Below, piece after piece: positions 25,601 to 37,600 of a DNA stretch of 64,000 nt. The position numbers were made by a program, and so were the translations under genes. The notes beneath the pieces are model-generated. The model did not search any database. It worked only from the letters and a program-made list of their open reading frames with translations, and was not told where the DNA came from. Source of the stretch: Antedon bifida (lineage: Eukaryota > Echinodermata > Crinoidea > Comatulida > Antedonidae); the NCBI GenBank assembly GCA_963402885.1, contig OY727093.1:14997501-15061500 (forward strand), read 5' to 3'. Within the stretch, counting starts at the first letter, position 1, and the number at the start of each line of letters is the position of its first letter.

Positions 25601-28600
25601 TTTATAATTAATTAACCATTATCTATTCTCGTTTGGTAGGTATTTGCAACATTCTGAGTCCCTTTTTTTGTTTCCGTTTTGGTATTTATAGGACCATACC
25701 CTTCGCGAGCGTGTATTAATGCCTCAAATTGTTTAGCTTGGGTAGTTCGGAACTCCACCCCGAATTCCTCTTTTACTTTCGCAAAAATGCTCTTATATAT
25801 CTGTGAATCTTTTCTATTGCCTGTCATCCTTCCCCGTACTTTCTCTTCCCCCCACAACTGAATAACATATCTTGTGATTTCATTCATCCACATACATGTT
25901 CACTTCTTCGTTCGACTGTCAAAACCACGAGGAAAACACACATGGTACGCGACGGTATCTGACCCGGGGTCACAACTGTCAATCAAATAACCGTTATTTC
26001 GTGTTGCAGCTAAGAATTGCTCAGCGATAACCGGTTAAACAGCATTCTAACACCGATTTAAATTGGTGTTTTTAACCGGTTATTTTGCGCTGCCTTTTAA
26101 CCGGTTACCAAAAATGTGTCCTGTTTCTGCTGGCAAGAAAATGGAGTTAATTTATTCACACCGATTTTAATTTATTCACACCGATTTTAACCGGTTATTT
26201 TTATGCAGCAGAAACAGGCCCTTAAATGCACTTACTGGTTTCTCTCCTTGAACTGCAAGTTGGGCATCACATGATACTACAGCAAAATTCTCTTTGCTCC
26301 ACATTTTGAGGCCTAACATTGAATCATTAATGCTGTTAAAAACCAAAAAAAGAACATTAATAGCTGTTCATTATGAATATATTGTTTTTGTTATTGTAAA
26401 AGTTCAGATATGTCTATTGTCATTGAATTTCATCTAATAGTGGGGAACCTAATGTAATTCCGTGAGATTTTAATGCTCAAGTTGAGTTCTTGGCAGTTTT
26501 AGAATCCTTAGGACCAGCAAAATTCATTGCAACTGGGGGCCAATTTTTCCCGACCCTATTTTGGCCGCCATCTTGGATTTCAAAATGGCCCCCATTTTTT
26601 ACTAAAAACTGATAGTAGCTTCTATTTTAAACCACGTACGAACGTAATTTGTGTGATAAATCTTACAATATTATGATAAATCAGTCTAATGGTACAATTT
26701 ATAATAATAGCATATGGCAGCCATATTGAATTCCAAGATGGCCGCCATTAAAAACGTATATCATGTATGCATTTTATAGTCAGGGTTCTCGTGTATTTCC
26801 GTAGGATTTTAATGCCCAAAGTGAGATTTCACTTCTTTAATATGGTGCTAGGATACAAAAAATGCTAGGTAACAAATTTTCACAATCCCGTAACCATGGT
26901 TACAGCCCAAAGATCAAAATGGCGCCCAATTGGCCCTATCTCCGTATCCCTTTGGTCTATCAACAAGATATTGGTATCAAAATACTCGGAGCGTGTATAT
27001 TTATATTCATTGTAATGGAACATTTTGACGAAATGTAATAGGAAATGCTATTTTTCTGCACTATTGACCTTTGACCTTGACTTGCATTGTATCTAAAAAA
27101 CGGCTGGCCATTGAAATTTTTAAATGGTCTCAAATTGCTGAGACCATACATATTTATATTTATTGTAATGCAACATTTTGTTAGAAAATGACCGGAAGTA
27201 AAGTTATTGACCTTTGACCTAATAAACATGAACTTGATGTATACAATAATCGGTAATTATTTGTGGTAGGTATTAAACAATGGGTTTATACATATTATTA
27301 TCATTTGAATAGCTAATTTCTAATTCACATAATGAACCAGCTTGGCTTGATGTAGATGACCAAATAACAGAAAATAAAAGAATGTAATTAATTTGAATGT
27401 AAAGAAAAAAAATCTGTATTTAAATAGTGCTCTTTTCCCGGATCAGGCTCTAGAAGAACAGAAGGAACACAGTTAAAATGGGTTGGTGGTCTTGTTGGCG
27501 CGGCATTACTCAAAATGAGGGAATCGAACTGGATTTCCCATCGAACTCACTATTCAACAGAAAACACACAAATCCTTTAAGATTTTATCAAAATACATTC
27601 ATAACAAAATCAACACTTTTTTTTAACATTGTCTTAGTAATAATTTCAAAAAATGAAGTCAAGAAATATATCTTAAACAGAGATGATAAAAAAGGAGTTG
27701 AAGCTCTTTGAAGTTTGTGAGCAAAGTCTGGTTGTGGACTCCTTGAAAAAAAAAATGAAACTAAACACATTTAGTAGCTTGAAGGAAACATAAAATGCTG
27801 TAAACATCAAAAACCTCTTGGTCACTTCTAACAATCTCACTCCTTAAATTGATTCCTTGGCTTGGCAAAATAACTACAAAATGGCAGTCAACGTTAGCAT
27901 TGGAAGATTACTTCTTATATCGAAACATCCAAGAAGCAACCCCAAGGAATGTCAATCAAGCAACTGAACCAAGCAATCAAATTATCATCTACGACCACGT
28001 AATAATGTATGGCCGGCAGCAGTTCAATGTATGAGAAACCTCTATATATGAAAAAGAAAAACAAGCATTAGGAAATAAAATGGAAAGGTACAAAAGTTTA
28101 AGAATCAACCACTCTCACTCCTTGACTGTCTTAATGGAAACGAGGATGCTGACAAAATAAATGCATGGTATTGATTGATTAATATTTATAAAATATATAA
28201 AAACTAAGTATGTGAATTAGAAATTAGATATTCAAATGATAATAATATGTATAAACCCATTGTTTAATACCTAGCACAAATAATTACCGATACATGCTCA
28301 AATAGATAAATGCTTATTGTATACATCAAGTTTCTGTTTATTAGGTCAAAGGTCAATAACTTTACTTCCGGTCATTTTCTAACAAAATGTTGCATTACAA
28401 TAAATATAAATATGTATGGTCTCAGCAATTTGAGGCCATTTTTAAATTTCAATGACCATCTGTTTTTTAGATACAATGCAAGTCAAGGTCAAAGGTCAAT
28501 AGTGCAGAAAAATAGCATTTCCTATTACATTTCGTCAAAATGTTCCATTACAATGAATATAAATATATACGCTCCGAGTATTTTGATTCCAATATCTTGT

Positions 28601-31600
28601 TGATAGACCAAACGGATACGGAGATAGGGCCAATTGGGCGCCATTTTGATCTTGGGGCTGTTACCATGGTTACGGGATCGTGACAATTTGTTACCTAGCA
28701 TTTTTGGTATCCTATCACCATATTAAAGAAGTGAAATCTCACTTTGGGCATTAAAATCCTACGGAAATACACGAGGACCCTGGCTATAAAATGCATACAT
28801 TATATACGTTTTTAATGGCGGCCATCTTGGAATTCAATATGGCTGCCATATGCTATTTTTATAAATTGTACCATTGGACTGATCTATCATAATATTGTAA
28901 GATTTATCACACAAATTACGTTCGTACGTGGTTTAAAATAGGAGCTACTATCAGTTTTGAGTAAAAAATGGGGGCCATTTTGAAATCCAAGATGGCGGCC
29001 AAAATATCGTCGGGAAAAATTGGCCCCCAGTTGCAATGAATTCTGCTAGTCCTAAGGATTCCAAAACTGCCAAAAACTCAACTTGAGCATTAAAATCTCA
29101 CGGAACTGATTTTTTGAACATTAGGTTCCCCACTATAAGCACTTATGAGGAATAGCCTAAGGCGCAAAATATGGAGGAACAACTGGCAGAAATGACAGAT
29201 TTTATTTATTGCATGTTATTGAACCAACCTCAAGGTCACATGTGGAGTATGAACTGGTGATGTATATAACATACACCAGTGCACAGTATGTTATTCATAA
29301 CCGATACAATGAAACACAATACAGTAGATACATTTTCCTAACTATTTCCTTTTTCCTGACTATTGAACATATTGTAACATTGTGTGGGGTTGTTGTACGT
29401 TACTTGAGTGGTGGATTCAACGCACTCCCGCCGTAAATAACAAATCTAAATCACTTTATCATCAATGTTATCTTTATTCAAAAGGGTGTTGATATAAAAG
29501 CACATATAATATATCCAGTCTACCTGGATTATCCAAAGTTGATTCAAATTCTATTTCTATAATATGTTATTCCAATATATCAGGCTACAAAACTCTTATC
29601 CTCCTTGCCAGTACATCCAACGAAACGATCCTATTTAATATGCATGTACTGGGAGGGGGACTATTTGGAAAAGGGAACATTCCTTGATGATGAGGAAAAA
29701 GTTATTAGTGATAAAGGGTTGTTGACCTGATGGTCAGAGTGTTACACTATCATACTTACCCTAAGTTGTCCGTAATTATCTTGCACTGTCTTAGTTTTCC
29801 ATTAATGGTATTGTACACTTTGATTACATTATTACTGTACAACACACCAAGATCTTTACCAGGCAGAGAGGACATGGCTACGACTGAACACTCATTATTA
29901 TTCACAGATGATTTCCTACATTGTAAATAAACAGTTTTTTATTTATGCAAAATATAAATCAGAGCAATTGAACAATAACAATACTAATGATTTGTAACAT
30001 GCACTTCTCTCCACCATTATTGTTGAAGGCACTTTTTTTGACACAATTTTCATATTTTAGGATTTGAATCTTTAATGTTGCATAGTAATGTGTATTATGG
30101 AACATGAACCTGATACACTATGGTGTATCTTGCGAAAAAGCCCTGAGAAAAATTAAGATTTCCCTTATTAAACTTGTAAACCTACCTCAGTTTAAAAATT
30201 CCACTGATGTTAAGCACATTCCAAAGGGTTACAGCTCCAATGTTGTCTCCTATGGCAACCAGATTATTTTCAATGAAGCAAGTAGCTGTCAAAGCTTTAT
30301 CAGAAACCTTAATTTAAAAAAAAAATTAAAAGTTAAATTATTGATAAAATTTAGTCTATATGTCTGCTTGTATTTCTACATTACACTTGACATTTCATTT
30401 TCACTAGGTTTTAGCTTTTTTTGCATCTCAATTAACATCTGGTCACTTTTACCCATTTTTTGTTTGGACTTTTATTTATACATGCCATTTGGCTTAGCAA
30501 TGGATGCAAACTGGGGATTTTTACTCCAAGAGTTTTAATATATTACCAGTCTGTGGTCCATGGGTTGTTGTTTTTATATTTATATAAAATATATTGTATT
30601 TTTGTATATGTATATTGATTATGAAATAAAGAATAAATGAAGTGAATATATAAATCTAGAGTAATGAGAATTTCGCTTCACTATACAATATATGTTCAAT
30701 TCAACGATTTAGCTTTTTGCTTACAATATACATCCTATATGTTACTTTTGACCATTAAAAATATTACTGCAATTAGTGAACAAATGGCAATTCTAATTGA
30801 AAAAAAACCTACTTATTATATGTTTTGTATACGAATGATTGTAAATCTATTCATCCGAACAATTATTTTTTGAAGTACGCCGACGATACCGTCTTATTAG
30901 GTTTAATTGATAAGAATGACAAGACATTGTATAGAAACTCAGTGAATTCATTTATTTCATGGTGTGTAGATAATCGTTTAATTATTAACGAAAGTAAAAC
31001 TAAAGAAATGATTTTTGACTTCCGTAATCGTTCTAATCAACCGGATTATGTTAAAATGAAGTTGATATTGATATTGTGTCCAAATATAAATATCTTGGAA
31101 TGGTAATCGACAACAAGCTTAATTGGGGTGAACATTGTAAAAGGATCATGTCTAAGGGTAACTCTAGATTGTACTTTTTAAGAAAATTAAACTTGTTTAA
31201 TGTTGACAACACAATATTAGGTCTATTTTATAAGTCGGTAATGGAAAGTGTCTTAGTTTATGGTTGTCTGATATGGTTCAGTAGTTTTAGAAAATCAGAC
31301 CTAAAGAATGTTCAATGTTTAGTAAATAAGGCGTGCAGAATAACTAAACAGATCATTAGATTTGATGATGTTTGTAACGTCAAAATTATGATAAGGTCAT
31401 TGCCATAATGAAAGATGAGAGTCATCCGCTCTATAGTGATTTTAAATGGTTGAGATCTTGGAAGGCGTTTGAGGGCTACACGTTGTAGAACAAAACGCTT
31501 CCTTAATTCTTTTATTCCATACTCAATTAGATATTTTAATAACCGTAGTTGAGTCGTTGAATTTTGTTGCTATGTAATTTTATTGTATTAACCTTTTAAC

Positions 31601-34600
31601 TTTGAGCAATATTGTATGTCACATGAATTTCCGTATGGACAAATAAAATGAACTATGAACTATGAACTATACATGAGTGTTAATATGGGTTAGAATTCTC
31701 CATTAGGTTAATCCTGGCAATGGAAATTAACCTTTTACAATATACATGTACACAAGGAGGCTGCAATTACGGCATGATCATAAAAGCATATATATCTACA
31801 AACAGAGGACTGTAAAACACACCTTTATACAGGCATCTTGGACTGGATGTGTGGATTCTTGTTCTGTCAAGTTCCATACAGCAGCTTGTCCATCTCTAAA
31901 ATAAATGTAATATTTAAAATATAATAAGATCTACTAGAATATTAAATAATTTCAGATCAAATTGTAAATAATTTGAAAATACTGTATTATATATATTGAA
32001 AAGGATAAGTCATGCACTTTTGATTCTTGAAATTAATGTAAAAATAGATTAAAAAGTTGAATTCTTAGTAGATGTGTTCTGATCTTTATTTGGAGTTAAC
32101 CACCATTTACCGAAAGTTACATAATATATTGTTTCTGTGGTCTAGGTATGAATGCCAGGATAGTGACTGGAGGTCATGGGTTCGAGTCCCACCCAATAAT
32201 TAAGTGTTTTCAATATGTACTTTGCATTAATATGTACAATAGTATATGGCAAACCTCTGTCCAATTAATTAAAATTTTAAAAAGATATACAAAGACCGTA
32301 CCTTCCTGTAGATATGGCAATAGTACCGTCAGGTGAAAGTGCCATAGCTGTGACCTCTCCATTATGACCTTGCAAAGGTTCATTGTCTGCATCCACTTGA
32401 TATTTCCAAAACTTGATGGTCTTATCCAGAGATGATGTCACTAATTGACCATCCTTGCCCACTGCCACAGATGTCACTCGGTCTGAATGTCCAGTAAGAG
32501 TGGCTAATTCATTACCCTGTTAAAAAAAGGAAAGCCAGGCTTTGTGGATGACGATCATACAAATTTTATTTCATTCTTCACAGAAATTTGTTGCTATATG
32601 ATATATATGATAATTGATCACATACATATAATTATCGTTAAATCCAAATATAGTATCTAAACAATACCTGCAAAGGCTTCCAAAACTGAACAGCGCCTCC
32701 ATCAGTTGCAATTGCAAGGAGGACATCTTCCATCATCACCTCTTTGTCTTTCACTTTATCAAGTTTCTTTGTCTTGTGTGTGTCCTTCCATTCACTTACA
32801 AGACTCTCTGTAACCCATGATGACTTAATGCTGAAATCATCATTCTCAAAATCGAGCAGCTCTGTTTCTTCTATTGAAGAAAGTAAAAATATTTTCATCA
32901 AACATTTTTTGTAAGTAAAAAGTATTTTGCAAATTTTTGTGTGTCACACAGAATAATTTTGGTTTTCAAGAAACTGGTAAAGACAACAACAAACCTATTT
33001 GAGCTTTGACCCTGATAGTGCAGGAATTGATCCTTTGTTGCTGTGGATTGATAGTTGTGATCTCAACTCCTCTCTTGGTCCAAACTTTTACTGTACCATC
33101 AGTACTTCCAGATACAATGCATCCAGACTATAACAAAATGTAAAATTCTTTAAATTCTTTCAAATATGAAACGAATACAAACGATTTGAATATGACATAC
33201 TATTGTATACATACATCAAATGCAACTGAATTCACACTGCTTTGATGACCTTTGAATTCCTTTTTCACCTCTTCATATTTCTGCATGTCCCACAACTTCA
33301 GGGTGAAATCATTTGACCCTGTGACCTATACAAAATAATAAACGTTTATATAAAATTTAGTTATAAAAAGGTTTTTTTTAGTATTTACAAACAAATTATT
33401 TTTATTTGAAGAAAGTATTACATATTAAACATTTTGTATAATGTTAATATTCCATGGAATGTTTTATTAATTTTTTCATTAATATTTAAAGTTTAAATAG
33501 TTTACTTACCACCATATCATCCTTGTCAGACCATGCACAGCAATTTATCCAGTCTTTATGACATGCATTTAAAGTTTTAATTGCTGGAGCATTGCCGTTC
33601 CTTTTCACTAGTTTTTCAGTATCCCATACAAGTAAAGACTATACAGTTAAAGAATAAATAGATATATACATGATTAATGCAAAAAAAAAGATGATTCATC
33701 CTTCTACCTGCTAATTTATTGTAGAATCTGAACTGAACATCCTATGAGTTTAAATTCACCCTGCTACCACCCCCACCTTCTCCTGCACCCCCAACACACC
33801 AATCCAGAACAATAAAAGTAAAGATTATTGTTATAATACAAAATTTGAAATATGCTAATTTCTCTTACCATATCTCTACTTCCAGTGACAAACTTTGAAC
33901 CATCAGCGTTAAAATCAACACAGCTGATTGGAGCAGTGCAGTTTGTGTAAATTTTACAAAGCTCAGAAATTGAGACCCTGAAAAATATATATTAAATAAT
34001 GAACATGATTAAAACACATTATTATAACAGAAATTAATTATTACTAAACAGTACACGTATATATTTGTAATATTCGGTAATACTGTATGCTAATGATTAC
34101 AAAAAGGCATGAATAAACGGAAAGTAAAATAATGAATAATGTAGGTGGCTAAATGAGATCAATCAAGATTGAATAATGGATGAATGATGATAATTGCATG
34201 ATAGACAAGTTTAGCTACCTGTTTGATGGACGCTGTAATGGAATCTTCCACAAGTAAATTACTGCATTTTCACTAGTAGCCACGACAAAGCGCATTCTCT
34301 GACTGTAGGCTCCAGCTAGAAGGGCAGTACATTCAGCTCCTTGCAGTTCTTGACTCATGTCACCTGATTTGTTTGTCATCTAAAAAATAATGTCAATAGA
34401 AAATAAATTGTATGTGATTTGATATGAAAACATTTAAAATCTCAACCCAAATAATCTCACTTGTTATATTGACAATGTTAACCATTTTGGCAGTTTTTAT
34501 AGACAGCTTCAATAAAAGTATAAAAATAGATTTTATTTCTTACCTATTGATAGAGATAATGATTACTATATTTTTAAGCTCTGTCTACACGATGTGATGT

Positions 34601-37600
34601 GCCCATAATATGGACATGATGATGTCATATCACTACCATATTTGTGTATATCTTTACCATATTTGGACACATCACACTTTTTTTGTCAAACTACTTTGAT
34701 AGTGTAGATAGAGCTTTAGAATGATATCAACTTACTCTTAGTTTTCCAGCTGCTGAGCCAGTCAGAATCTCAGGACCATCGGTAGTAGACACCAAACACC
34801 AAACCACAAAGTTAACCCTCTCTTTGTACAAACTCTTTGACCATTCTTCAATACCAGTAGACAGATCAAATAATCGAACCTCACCATTGTGGTAGCCCGC
34901 AGCAGCATACTGGCCATATGGACTAAATGACACACTAGTTGCCCCACCAAGTTCTTCACTCTCAAATGTTGTTACATGTCGTCCCAGTTGCCCAGACCAA
35001 ACCTTAAAATAAAAAAATATCAATCTTATATAAGTACACAAAACCCAATTCACAGGCATAGAGAAATCTATAGAGATGTACATGAACAAACTACAAAATA
35101 TTATTTTGTAAACCAAAATAAATACCTTAATTTTCTGATCATCACTAACAGTAATCAGTTCTTGTCCGTCAGTTGAAAAGGACAATCCATTAATTGGCAT
35201 AGCATGGCCAGACAGTGTCCCAACCTAAAATATCAAGAGCAAGCACCTTATTGACAATAGAAAAGGAACAATTTTGAATACATGACTTGAATTTAGAACA
35301 GAACTGCTTGGCAATACATACTAACAAAGCGCATAGAGGTGGTACATTGTGTTCTCAATTACTATTAGTACTATTAAGCTCTGTCTACACTACAAACTAG
35401 TTTGTCGTGTGATGTGCCCAAATATGGTAGTGATATGATATCATCATGTCCATATATGGGCAAATCAAATTTTGTTGTCACATAAAGTTTGATAGTGTAG
35501 ACAAGGCTTTAAACAGAGTATAGAGACTTAATAATTAAATTTTCTATTGATTCAAATATTAATGTTTGAACTGTTTGAACATTTCTTAAGCTTACCTGGG
35601 TGCCAGTGTCTGCAGACCAAAGCTTGACAGCTCCACATAGAGATGCTGAAGCTATGTGACGACCCGAAGGAGAATAAGCCAAGTCATGAATGGCTGAAGT
35701 GTGTCCTCTTAAGATCTTGACATAAAATATATATATACACATTATACAGATGCATGTTAATGTATTTATGTATGTTATATATACAAGTTCTAATGAGCTG
35801 CTTGTATTTTTTTAAAAATCCTATTTCTTTTTTTTTTCTAACTAAAATAAACAAGAATATCAAATAGAATACTTACAGCAAGTCTTTTCATGTTCACAAT
35901 ATCAATTATAACAATGGTTGAATCCCAGCCTCCGAATGCAACTTTGTTTGATTCTGGATGTAAGGCAGCACAGTTGACTGGATTTGATGAGCGGTATTCC
36001 CTAAGATATGACCCGTCTTTTGAACTCCAGACCATTAACATACAATCCCATGAAACAGACACAAGCAGATTTTCCTTAGCACTATATACACAGTTACTCA
36101 CTCGTCTCTTGTGCTTTGTCATTCGACCAATTCTGCAACAATATCAAGATTCTAACTTATATTGTATTTAACACAATCTAAAACTATCCCACTATTAAAC
36201 AATACGCGTTCTGGATGATTATAAGTCATTATTACCTCCGCCAAGGAGGTTATGTTTTCACCCCTGTATGTTTGTGTGTGCGTGTGTGTGTGTGTACATT
36301 TGTGTGTGTGTCTGTGAACAGCCTGGAGGCCACAGTTTTTATCCGATTCTCACCAAATTTGGACACAATGATCTATGCCTCAAAAGCTCGGACGAGTTCG
36401 AATTTGAGGGGGAAAGGTCATAGGTCAAGGTCACAACTAACAAAAAACTATTTTACTGCCTAGAGACCACAGTTTTTATCTGATTCTCACCAAACTTAGC
36501 CACAATGATAAATGACACATCATATAATTGTGGTTAAATTTTGAAGGGTCAGGGTCAAAGATCAAGGTTCACAAAAAAAAAAAAAAAAAGAAATAAAAAA
36601 ATAATAAAAAAAAAAAACCTCAGTGAGACTTGAACCAGCAATCTCAACTGTGAGAGGCTGGATACATAACCATTACACCACACTGTCATCCACAACTTTG
36701 TAGTGTGCAGTTAACATATTTACACTTAGAACTAATAAAAAAAAATGTAAAAAAAAAAAATATTCAGGGGGCATTTTATGTAGGGGAATTTTACAGTAGG
36801 CGGAGGTTTGTACTCTCGGAGTACCCTCTAGTTAATTATAAAACTATTCCTAAATTAAAACATTAACAGGAAAATGTATTCATAATTATTCAAGATATTT
36901 ACCTATGGCCTTGGCTGACATTCCAGAGGCACAGAGTGCCATCCAAGGATGAGCTCACCAGATGTGTATTGCCAACAAAGCAGCAATGAGACACTGTATT
37001 AGAATGACCTGAGAATGACATCAATTCCACACCTGTTTCCTGCACATATAGCCTGACTGTACAGTCTTGACTGCCAACGGCAACTAACTTCTTGTTTGGA
37101 GACGTGGCAATACATGTGATGTCCTGAAATAAAGTAGATAAAAGTTGTTAGTAACAGAAAATGTCGGTAACAATACAACATTTTCATAAGCAATATATGA
37201 ACACACAACAAATCAGTTTCAGTCAATATTATATAATGTAAAACAAGAAAAAATAAAATATACCTTTGTAAAACTAGGCAATGTTCTGGTACATGAATGA
37301 ACTCCTTCATGTTTATTTTGCCAGATCAACAGTCGTTTTTTCAAAGATGTATCCAGATTCTCAATGACAGGTTTAACTGTCTGATGTACAACAGAATCTG
37401 AAGATTCATTAATGGCTTGCTGCCATGTAAGAGACGGGATTCCTGCTATGATGTGGAGATTCCTAGAGACAAAATCTTTGAAAGCCTAGAAAGAAATAGT
37501 AATATTATTTTTTTTATTTTTTTCAATATCATAGTGATATGCCATATTTATGGTGCCGGTGATGTAACCACAAGAAATTAAGTGGTGCGGTTTCCGCAAG

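Larger units (their letters stand above)
24603..26222. mobile_element. Harbinger-like DNA transposon relic in a TEP1 intron
   Basis: The termini pair: the left begins TTGGGGTCTGTTTCTGCTGC and the right reads as reverse complement AAGGGCCTGTTTCTGCTGC. AACCGGTTA-containing sequence lies inside both. The direct repeat TAAATGCACTT flanks the element at 24592-24602 and 26223-26233. The interior encodes a Myb/SANT-like protein on the minus strand, the accessory gene typical of PIF/Harbinger elements. No DDE transposase frame is visible, so it is non-autonomous or decayed. PIF/Harbinger normally makes 3-bp duplications, so the 11-bp repeat leaves the assignment open. The right end abuts a TEP1 splice donor. 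Confidence 0.7.
22601..37123 (-). other. TEP1: TEP1 C-terminal WD40 region
   Basis: Nineteen exons (about residues 1430-2388) encode many WD40 repeats with typical GH...W/D spacing. Examples are LRGHTSAIHDLAYSPSGRH..VKLW, VSGSTDGTVKVW, LTGHSDRVTSVAVGKDG..IKFW and VTSSLDGTVKLW. The last exon closes with FIACGDKLGNVYFLK and the stop. The repeats should form two or more propellers that act as a protein-interaction platform. The last exons (30186, 29760, 26236, 24120, 23408, 22601) are spread out by transposons, while the earlier ones are compact. Confidence 0.9.

Noticed and set aside
26960-27229. a coding gene for the 89-residue frame, duplicated at 28310-28603
   Set aside because: The two frames are mirror copies inside the arms of one fold-back element. 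The protein has no recognised family, and the frame is explained by the inverted duplication.
34976-36171. plus-strand frames opposite TEP1 exons
   Set aside because: They are antisense shadows of WD40 exons and show no protein-like features.
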